A stretch of 64,000 nucleotides of DNA from Lotus japonicus (Eukaryota; Streptophyta; Magnoliopsida; Fabales; Fabaceae). The notes under the pieces were generated by a model that was given only the letters and a program-made list of their open reading frames with translations, did no database searches and was not told where the DNA came from. Shown here in pieces: positions 55,711-64,000 of this stretch. A program made the position numbers and the translations under genes. The stretch lies in the NCBI RefSeq assembly GCF_012489685.1, contig NC_080042.1, positions 21,404,150 through 21,468,149 of the forward strand. Direction: 5' to 3'. Every line of letters begins with the position of its first letter. Position 1 is the first letter of the stretch.

Positions 55711-56239
55711 GTCGTTCTGGATTTCGAATTCGGACGACGATCATGCCAGCATGTAGGATTGAGTGTTAGTGTGAGCTCCTCGAGATGGGATTAGTGTAGG
55801 AGTAGAGTCTTAGCTCTGAACATTATTTGTTTCATTCGGGACAGGGTAGTTTCCCACCTATAGCTTTTTGTGTGGTTTCTTTACGGGAATCACAGAGAGT
55901 TGGTTGGACTTAGGAGGTCTTGTTTCAGGCCGATGGGCCAGCTTATTCTCAGTTTTGAGGGATAGTGTTGCGGACACTTACCTTTAGATTTGGTTTGTAC
56001 ATTTTGCCTTCGGGCGCTACACTTTTCTTTCCGTCACTGGAGGTTACTCGTGACGAGGTTGTTACTTACAGCGGGGGCTGTTTATATATTGTATATTAGC
56101 TCTATTACTTTTCGCTTTTGGGTTTTATTTAATTCAGTCTTGTCTTAGTTATTATATCGAAAAAAAAAATATTCACATATTTCCGCATTAAGTTTACTTT
56201 TGGTTACTAAAGTGACGCCACCGAAATCGGGGTGTTACA

Positions 56240-56950
56240 TTTTTTCCCTCTAGGCCTGAGTGTCTGGTCCCATTGGAAGATGGTGGGGTCGCTCAACATT
56301 AGCTCTTTGATGTAGCTGATGGCTTGGTTGCGCCGTTGTTGGATGCCTTTGTTCCCATTGAACCTTTTGCTTCTCTTCCTCTTAGAAGAGGGCATCCAAA
56401 AAAGGTCAAGAGACGTCGCAAGCCTCGCCAGGTTCCCCCCCGCAACTGGTGTGAGTTTAGTTGCGGTTGATGGTGGTGGTCCTTCCTCGAGTGTGATCAT
56501 GCTCTCGGTTCGTCCAGCTCTGCAGAATTCAGGGAGTGCTCCAGGTGGTCATTACTGGACGTGAGCCAAGATGGTGTGGATGGTTGGAAAGTTTGTGGGT
56601 TGTACGTTTGACGGCGGGACGAGATGGCTATCCACGACCTAGCACTGGAAATGGAGGTGTGGTGGTCGCCCTGAGTGATGCGATTTCTTTTGTTGTTGAC
56701 TTTTGGATCCGATCTAGATCTTCGATTTTTCTTCCATTGGGTTTTTCCTATTTTTCCAAGTGGTTATGTATTCTTGTGGATGGTTGGGGATTTTTTTTTG
56801 TTATCCTCATTGTCCTATTCTCGAGCTTAACCTCTTCCTTCTTTATTATTATTAATATATTTGGACTTCTAAAAAAAATATTAAATTTTTTCGTTGAACG
56901 TAAAAAAAAATCAAAATTAAACTCAAGAATCAATCACACATCATCACGGT
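56240..56950 (+). pseudogene. Degenerate retroelement-like ORF, right part
   Basis: It follows LTR copy E and probably continues 49471-50045 and 51961-52046. Frames are broken; one reads ASLPLRRGHPKKVKRRRKPR. The end is T-rich with TTTATTATTATTAATATATTTGG and an A-run, like a LINE 3' end, but no TSD was found. Confidence 0.35.
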
Positions 56951-57298
56951 GAGGAACCGTTTTCGGAATGTTCTGGAACGTATATCTAAAACATTGAAAT
57001 TCACATGCGGTGATGCAGTTTGACAAAATACACTAAAACCTAGTTATGTTTAAAAAAGTAGTACTTGCTTTTCAGCGCACACGATCAGAACACAAAGAAG
57101 AGTCAATACATAATCAGGGCCGTAGATACAACGAGGCCACTTAGGCCCATGCCTTAGGCCCCGGAAAAAAAAAATTTTACTGCCTATAGATAGGCCCGAA
57201 GTTGTTGTACTATGCCAAAGCTTAGCTCGTCTTATTGTTCATTTTCTCTTGAGCTATGTGATATTGACTCATTTTGTAGGGCTTAGTCCCTTTCTTTT
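56951..57298. other. Unassigned spacer
   Basis: No gene. It contains a GGCC-rich patch (AGGCCACTTAGGCCCATGCCTTAGGCCCC) followed by an A-run. Confidence 0.5.
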
Positions 57299-59620
57299 TG
57301 TAAGACCCAAATTTCAGACTTGGATTTAAATAATTATTTTTTATTATTTTTCCAACCCAAGAGTAGAACCGGTTTAACCACAAAATGACCTTGTAAATGA
57401 TAATGTTGTTTTGGACGACTTGATGAAGAATGACGTTCAGGAAATTGCTTGAAGATAGTACTGTGGTCAGTATAAGAGTTAGCACGAGCCATTTCCACAC
57501 CTGACTAAGGTCGAGACTGTCCGAAAAAGGCTATTTCCGCTCTTGAAGCACTGTTTAATCGAAATTCAAAATCCTTGGAAAAATAGGAAGTTCTCTTTAT
57601 TTTTCCCTCGACCAGCGTTCCATATCGGAACTTTGGACTGTACGCACGATACGTTTCACTTCTCAGAAGTCCGACGACGCTAAATTCTATTCTCGAAGAA
57701 CTTTAAATTTAAGCCCTGAATGAAGACTTTTTCCATTCGGAGCTTCTAACGAAGTTTCTATTCGCGAGACCTGATTTCTTTCGACGTTTCCAACCTTTCT
57801 TCAGAAGGAAGTTTCTTCATCCGACGTCAAACGCAAAAAATAGTTTTGCGGGATATTCCGACCCATACTACGTTCAAGGCATTTTCTCACGTAAATGAAC
57901 CTGGAACAAGTATCGACATTTTATTGAGAGATACTTAACTTTGATGCATAATATGACAACTTCATATTTTTTCTAATCGTCTCACAAATATTCTTTAACT
58001 CAGTTTTTACTCATTTCTTTGTTCATAGATCATTTTAATTTGCTCAAAGTGATCCAAATTTGTATTTTATGGTTTCATAGAGCTCCTCATAATTTTTGGT
58101 AAGATAATATATCATCTTTATATTTTTCTCTTAACTCTATGAGTTAAATCCTACACTACTCAAATTAACTCACACCCATTATTTATCCTTTAACCATTGT
58201 GCCACCACCAACATATTGGCACGTCCGCTTGGAAGAAGCCACGAACAACACATACAGTATGTGTTCCAAAGGCAACTTTCATATAATATATATAAAAATG
58301 TATATATATTATTCAAGTCTCAAACGCTCTCTTTTTATTACAGACCCACGGGTTCTCTCACTAGCTCTCTTATACTATGTTTGGTAGGGAAGAGAGAGAT
58401 AGAGAAGAGAGAGTAGAGAAGAGAGAAGTTGAGTAGAGAGAAATATGTGAGAAATAGAGTTAATTTGTAAGTTGTTTGGTATGGTAGAGATAAAGAAGAG
58501 AGAGATGAGTAATAATGAGGTGGAAGAGAGAGAAAAAGTTAACTTTTGATTAAAAAATCATTTTTAAATACAAAGAAAATAAAATTTGCTGAGAGATTGC
58601 AGATAGTGGCGGTTCCAACCGCCACTAACTGCACAGAATAGAAAAAAAAAAGCAGCCAACCACTTTATCTTCGCAAAACGCGAAGAACTCAAAAAGGCAA
58701 AAAATCCCACCCTCTATCTCTCTCTTGTCTACGGTACATGCTTACCAAACAAATGTATATCATCAACCTCTCTTCTATCTCTCTCTTCCCTCAATCTCTT
58801 CTCATCCTCTCTCCTACCAAACACACCGTTACTTCAGTTTTCTTTTATCCATCATTTCTTTCCCTCTCTTGTTCCAATTCTTCTCCAGACCAGTATCAAC
58901 TCCTTCTTCCAAACACAACCACCATCCACACACACCATGCTTCATCATTTAACCATCACCAACACTTTTTTCATTTATTTTCCTTGACATTTCTGTACTT
59001 GGCCGTGGAGCTTGAAGGAGAACGAGTTACCGCACCGTTTTCTCGTTTCTTGACCGATCGTCGTGCGGCCAGTTGCTACGCGTAGACCTCGAGGTATGGA
59101 TGTTATTTTTTACCTCTGATCATCTTTTATATCGCATTTCTTTATCTTTATCTGAGCTCCTAGTTTCGAGCTTTTTTCAAAATTGTCCGATTTTCCCGAT
59201 TTTTCTTTAGATCTACCTTCTACTACAACCCAACAAGCTAAATCACTCGCCGATGCGCGCCGATTTCGATCGATTCTCCGTAGATCTGAAAACTGTGTTT
59301 AACCCAAATTTCTCACATATTGAAACTTTATATTCAAAAAGCCGCAATCTAACCTAGTGCCCTTAGGATTAGTTGTTATAAACGTCGTTCTGAACAACCC
59401 TATCTATTTTGTTTTCCAAATTTTCAACTTTGAGTTTTTGAGCTCAAAACTTAGACCAAACTACCCCTATATGCAATACAATTTCTAAAACTTTTTCGAG
59501 CATCGATTTACCCTAGTTATACCCTAAGATTACCTTAGAATCAAGTTTGATCGAAGAAAAAGCGCTGAAACGCTAAAATTGGAGAGTTGCCGAGACTTGC
59601 ATGCCTTAAGGCAGTGAGGA
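57299..59620 (+). mobile_element. Giant LTR family 1, copy C, damaged
   Basis: It starts TGTAAGACCCAAATTTCAGA and follows copy B to about 57890. B-like sequence resumes at about 58990 with the leader and donor-like CGAG|GTATGG (59094) and runs to about 59620. The promoter region between is replaced by 1.1 kb of unrelated DNA. The 3' half, with exon-like block and ORF, is missing; a copia fragment follows. Confidence 0.7.
58372..58830. mobile_element. MITE-like element with GA/CT arms inside copy C
   Basis: TATGTTTGGTAGGGAAGAGAG on the left and the inverse CTCTCTCCTACCAAACACACC on the right enclose a purine-rich left arm and pyrimidine-rich right arm. No transposase ORF and no convincing TSD. 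Confidence 0.45.
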
Positions 59621-59719
59621 AACTCAAATCTGGGCAAGGTTGGCCTCATGCTTACTGTAGTCATTCGAGTCGCCGAAATTTTGGCTTTGGTTTCGTGTCA
59701 TTCCGAGTCATGTATGAAT

Positions 59720-61170
59720 CTGATTAATTTAACACTTTGATCACTATTATTATTTAGCTCAGAATCTAGACGCCACTAACGTTTTTATTTAATCTTAGAT
59801 TCAGGGGGAGCTAAGCTCAGAATCAAGCTGTGACTTGGATTCTGAACGAGCAAAATAAACCATACATCTCAGGATAAGTTTTCCTCTGATCCTCTAAAAC
59901 TCTGAGTGTACTCAGTTTATTGTTTAAGAATTGGTCATCAAAATACTTGGTTTTGTCATCATCAAAAAGGGGGAGATTGTAAGACCAAGACTTGGTCGTG
60001 TAGTACAACTCTATGTTTTGATGATTACAAGTTAATTATTGTCTATGAACAATTATGGTACTCTAATGTTGTTCTCTGAGTGTTTAATTGATAGGCTCTG
60101 ACTCTGGTCTACATACACACTTATCAGAAGTACAAAGCAAAAAAGAGTATCCAACACAATGCTTTTCGCTCTCACTATGTTCTGTTTGAACAGTAGTATA
60201 TGCTTCAGAAGTTCTGAAGATCATAAGCTCTGATGTGGATTCAGATCACTTCAAGTTCTGAAGACCAGAAGCTCTGAAGGTCCAAAAGCTCTGAAGTTTC
60301 AGAAGCTAAGAAGTGAAGACTCTGAAGTCGAAGAGTAAGCTGGCTCTGAAGACCAAGTACTTCCAACTCTGATGACTAGAAGTTTTGATGAACAGTACAG
60401 AAGCAGAAGCTACGAAGGTAAGAGGATCCAAGCTTCCCTCTGACTCTGATCTAATAAGCTGCACGCGTTCCAACTTGAAGCGTCGCCAGATCAGAAGTCA
60501 ACTAGGCTCACGTCGCTATCCAAGTACAAAAACAATTGTACTATTCTGACGGCCTTACCTAAGATGCTCAACCATAGCAGAATCTAGAAGTTCCGGATTT
60601 TCCCTCCAACGGTAGCATTCCATGCAACGGATACAACCCTAATCCTTGGAGTATAAATAGAGGCTGAAGTTGGAAGAAAGAAGCTAAGAAACTTTTTGCA
60701 AAACTCAAGCAAATATTCAACCGATCATTTAGCAATCTTTCTTCAATCGTTCTTATTGTGTTTACCTTAGCTTTCTTAGAAGCACTTCATTGTAAACCAA
60801 AACCTTTCAAACAGTGAGTTTGTATTTCCTTAAGGGACCAAGTTTGGTCATATCCTTGAGATGACTAAGAGAGTGAATCTTAGTGTTTGCTAGTTCATTG
60901 TATTGTTAGTCACTGAGCAGGTTGCTAGTGCAGTTGTAACAAACATTGAATAGTGGATTGCCTTCATTCTAAGAAGGAAGAAATCACCTTAACGGGTGGA
61001 CTGAATTAGCTTGAAAGATTATCAAGTGAACCAGGATAAAATACTCATGTGCTTTTCTTCATCTCTTATCTTTGCACCTTGCGAAAAGATTTGTTTAAAT
61101 CTTTGAGTGAGAAAGGTTTTATCTGAAAACGCTATTCAAACCCCCCTTTCTATCATTTTTCATACCTTTA
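59720..61170 (+). mobile_element. SIRE-like copia 3' fragment with LTR
   Basis: About 250 bp of internal 3' end (TTCAGGGGGAGCTAAGCTCAG; TTTTGTCATCATCAAAAAGG) precede PPT GGGGGAGAT and a 1193-bp LTR (59978-61170) from TGTAAGACCAAG to TTTTTCATACCTTTA. It is clearly related to the LTR at 16219 but diverged, with TATAAATAG at 60652-60660. The 5' part of the element is missing. Confidence 0.8.
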
Positions 61171-61551
61171 ATTAGCTCAAATTTCATATATTATAACATT
61201 TTTATTCTTTTACCGGCAACTAAAGAGCCCTTCAATGATAGTATCATATATATTACAACCCTTGATAAAGAGTCCTTTACTGGAAATTAGTTCAAATTCT
61301 TACTAAAAAGTGTTACCATCAAACAAACTCATTAATGTTCAATTACTCAAATAAGGTTTAAAAAAAAAATACTCAAATAAGAACATAAATTGGTATTTCA
61401 ATATATATCCATTTTCCCGTTTCTAAAGCATTAAACATCTTATTATGCTTTGATGGAAAAATAACGATAGAAGGACAAACGACAACCTTAGTTAAATAGA
61501 TGAAAAAGTAGAACTTAGCCGTACACAACCAAAACATTACTGCATAAAACT
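61171..61551. other. AT-rich spacer
   Basis: No gene seen; a weak repeat of AAAGAGYCCTT occurs twice. Confidence 0.5.
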
Positions 61552-62160
61552 TTGTTCATCAATGGTTTGACCGACAATACCACCTACAGCCAGTTGAAGT
61601 CGTTCTTTGCTAAAGAAGGAGAAGTAGCGGGAGTCTATGTGCAAAGGCAGAGAAAGGCATACAGGAAGTCTAAATTTGGTTTCATTAGTTTCCGGAGAGA
61701 GGGAGATGCCCATAGATCTCTTTCTTCCCTCCAAGGGAAGCGGTTTAATAGAGCTCGTTTAGCTATTTCTTTTGCAAACTCACCTAAAATTCTCAAGGGT
61801 AACTCCCCCAGATCCAATAATCAGAGGCGGGAATGGAGGCAAGTCCTGACACCGCTTTCCCCTGTCTCTAGTACTCTCCAGTATCGTTCTAGCTTTGACG
61901 ATAGGGTGAGGGTGGGCAAGACAGTTATTGCCTCTCTTAATGGTCGTCACAGCGTGAAGTCCATAGAGGATTTTCTAGAGTCGAAAGGGCTTGGTTAGGA
62001 CTATGGGGCCTAATGAAATGGCGCTTGAGTTTTCAGATAAAGAGGAGGTAGCTAAGTTCTTGTCTATGGACCTTTCTTTTTTGAAGTACAGATTTGATAT
62101 TCTGAGTCCAGCTTCTACCAACTCTATCCCCTCCCAATCCCTTCTTTCGACTGCTGAAGT
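61552..62160 (+). pseudogene. RRM-containing LINE ORF1-like fragment
   Basis: The ORF from 61552 (MFINGLTDNTTYSQLKSFFA) to TAG 61996 has an RRM: RNP2-like MFINGL and RNP1-like KSKFGFISF. The frame then moves to 61991-62209 (GPNEMALEFSDKEEVAKFLS). Both parts resemble the opening of plant LINE ORF1, as at 2634. A nuclear RNA-binding protein relic is the alternative. The 5' and 3' ends of the element were not found. Confidence 0.5.
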
Positions 62161-63072
62161 CATCAGGCCGAGGCGAACCCACCTGGGGTCTCCCTTGTCC
62201 ATCCAGTGAGTCCCAACCGCGAAGGTCCAAATCCCAGCGCCTCTCCCACTCCTCCCCACTCTTCCCCTGATACCAGTCATCCCATTACTGATGGTCAGAC
62301 GGGTTGTGCTCCAAACCAGAAACCTTCCCCTATCGACTTCATGCTAACCGATTCCTTTCTTGGAAGTATGAGGGGGTTCGAGAATCCTGACCTCGACGAT
62401 GTGGCGCAGGAAGCCATCCTCAGCCTTTTGCGTGCGGGGTGCCTCTTCGCTAGGCTATCTCAGGATTCCGCCTTGTCTACAGAGGTGGAATAGCTTCACC
62501 AGAAGGCTGAAGGTTACCGCGTGGCTACACAGGAAGCGTATGGAGAACGCGACAAGTTGATAACCTAAGTGGTAACTAAAACGACGAAGCTGAACAGGTT
62601 AGGTATTGAGATGAGCCAGCGCGAGGATGACTTTTCTGCTTGCAAAGAAAGAACGGAGGAACTGGAGATGGAGCGGGATGAGCTGCAACAGGAGGTGAAG
62701 GCGAAAACGGAGGCGATCAACGCAAACAGGGCCGCTTGTATCGTTAAGGATAGGGAAATCGCGTCCCTTCGCAGCGAATTGGGGGCGAAGAATGAGTCTC
62801 TCGCCGATGTGGGCTCCCATCTCGAGACAAAGGCCCAGGCCTTGGAGGACATGGACTCCAAAAGAAGGACCTCTCAAGCAAGGTTTGTGGCTGGGATTGC
62901 TGCCGAGGCCGTGGAGGAGTGCGGTCGCGGCTTCTTTCTCGCCAAAGCTCAGGTCCAGCATCTTTACAAGAGAATTAACCTTGACGGAATGAGAGCTTTC
63001 AAGAAGGTTACTCCGCATGGACTAGTTGGCCAAGACGATCCCCAGGGCTTTACTAGGGACTTACATTGCTAG
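62158..63072 (+). pseudogene. Tat antisense gene, third copy (C-terminal part)
   Basis: The frame is open from 62158 with a Pro/Ser-rich start, then SPIDFMLTDSFLGSMRGFEN, a helical region, and a Lys/Glu/Ala coiled coil (about 62570-62880) ending KKVTPHGLVGQDDPQ. The layout equals that of exon 2 of the first antisense gene (HFNGLDFMTRTFDNR, coiled coil, FDLSRIGYLKE). In-frame stops are at 62491-62493 and 62566-62568. The N-terminal transposon domain is absent. Confidence 0.6.
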
Positions 63073-64000
63073 GGACCCAATGACCATATAGGTTTACCCA
63101 GACTTACGCCTAGTTTATGTTCTCGCCCATATTTCGGGGAGGCCTCGTATTCCCAGATTTCGGGGAGACTAAGGGGACAAGGGACTCACCCCATTTTCGG
63201 GATAAGTCGCTTTCCCGCACACATCGCCAACGAGAGGTTAGCGCTTCGCGCCGGACTTTCCCGGAGCAATCCCCTGACATCAAGGTCGTGTTGGGATTGC
63301 CACCTTCGGGGATTTTTCCCACCGAGCGAACATGACATGTTAATTGAGTTGCTATCTGGGTAGCACCGGTTCGCGTCGGACTTCCCGGAGCAATCCCCAG
63401 ACATCAAGGTCGTGTTGGGATTGCCACCTTCGGAGAATTTTTCCCACTGGGCGATCGTATCTTTGCAGTTTGAGTTAGGAGTATTTCTGGTGAATATCCT
63501 TTTGTATTTCGTTCGTAAAAGATTTTTTTTTACATTGAGGGATGCATCATTAAAAAACTCCCGAGATGGAGAAAAAGAGTGCATCTTTACTTTTTGTCCT
63601 ATTCCTTCTGATCTGGTTCCTCGGCTGCATCCTCGCCCCCGTCGCCAAGCATCCAAGGCTCCATGTCAAAGTATTACGCCCAGCACCTCGCCCTTCGTGC
63701 CTGACGTACTCGCTACCCACTCACCGTTGTTGCGGAGTTCACTTTCTCGCCAGCGCGCCTTTGATTCACTCTCTTGTTCATTCCATTTGGCTTTTTTGTT
63801 AGATTGTTGGTTTTCAAGGATCATTGTTCTCGCCGACTTCCACTGCTTCGCCTTAGCCTTCCTCTTATTCTTACCGCGGTATGTCGGGCCTCTCTTCCCC
63901 GCCTTTTGCTTTTCCCGGGACCGCTCGGTCACCTCATTTCCCCTTTGCTTGTAATCTTAGCGCGAAAGACAAGTCGTCAATAATTCTTGCCCACCGCTCC
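63073..64000 (+). other. Region downstream of the third antisense gene, with a 65-bp direct repeat
   Basis: Two copies of a unit with CCCGGAGCAATCCCC and GACATCAAGGTCGTGTTGGG lie at about 63247-63316 and 63376-63440. GAGAAAAAGAGTGC at about 63570 matches the landmark between antisense gene and pol in the first element (10620), so minus-strand pol might be expected beyond the window. No ORF is convincing to 64000. Confidence 0.45.

Larger units (their letters stand above)
52047..56239 (+). mobile_element. Giant solo LTR, family 1, copy E
   Basis: 4193 bp, TGTAAGACCC to CGGGGTGTTACA. It is nearly collinear with copy D, with TATA at 52753-52760, donor-like site at 52901, exon-like block at 53575-53652 and LTR ORF at 55594-55710. 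The main difference is a 0.7 kb tandem array (54413-55090) placed between two TTGTTGGGC motifs where D has only one. The ends and TSD make it a solo LTR. Confidence 0.85.

Overview
The window is plant nuclear DNA made almost entirely of transposable elements. I find no intact host gene, no rRNA or tRNA gene and no CRISPR array. The element types point to a dicot, most likely a legume: a SIRE/Maximus-type Ty1/copia element, a Tat-clade Ty3/gypsy element with dual RNase H and an antisense gene, very large LTRs, RRM-bearing LINEs and a small hAT element. The legume assignment is inference.

The core (2503-37534) is a nest that can be resolved by target-site duplications (TSDs). A LINE (2520-37517, 17-bp TSD) was hit in ORF1 by a Tat-type gypsy element on the minus strand (3149-28795, TSD GTTGG). 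A SIRE-type copia element (16219-28466, TSD AGTAA) then entered the 5' LTR of the gypsy element, and a giant solo LTR (4298-8058, TSD CCCAC) entered its antisense gene. A second, unrelated giant solo LTR (31521-35978, TSD GTTTG) sits in the LINE reverse transcriptase. Removing each insertion with one TSD copy restores reading frame in the LINE ORF1 and in the antisense gene, which supports the reconstruction. The gypsy LTR pair differs by about 3 substitutions and one 6-bp gap, and the copia LTR pair by about 8 of 1243 positions (counted by eye). Both are young, yet both have broken coding regions.

The most unusual material is a family of 3.8-4.2 kb LTR-like units that begin TGTAAGACCC and end CGGGGTGTTACA. 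Five copies are present: A (1-1376, cut by the window edge), D (4298-8058), B (38209-42236), E (52047-56239) and C (57299-about 59620, damaged). Three have perfect 5-bp TSDs and none has an internal region here, so I read them as solo LTRs. Each unit looks like a small gene: a TATA box about 700 bp in, a conserved splice-donor-like site, a 78-nt exon-like block of constant length, a slot holding a different tandem repeat in different copies, and near the 3' end an ORF starting with a MSxADWF-like peptide. The unrelated giant LTR at 31521-35978 has an ORF at a comparable place.

The right half holds an LTR-like unit (37751-42495) split by copy B, a 1.1 kb solo LTR (43105-44229, TSD GAGCC), a foldback element next to an exon-like fragment of adenine phosphoribosyltransferase (42802-42883), a broken Tat element with a second antisense gene and its 3' LTR (45478-47759), an 803-bp non-autonomous hAT element (47779-48581, 8-bp TSD), a rearranged copia fragment (50046-51960), the 3' end of another SIRE-like copia (59720-61170), an RRM ORF fragment (61552-62160) and a third Tat antisense gene fragment (62158-63072) that runs toward the window edge.
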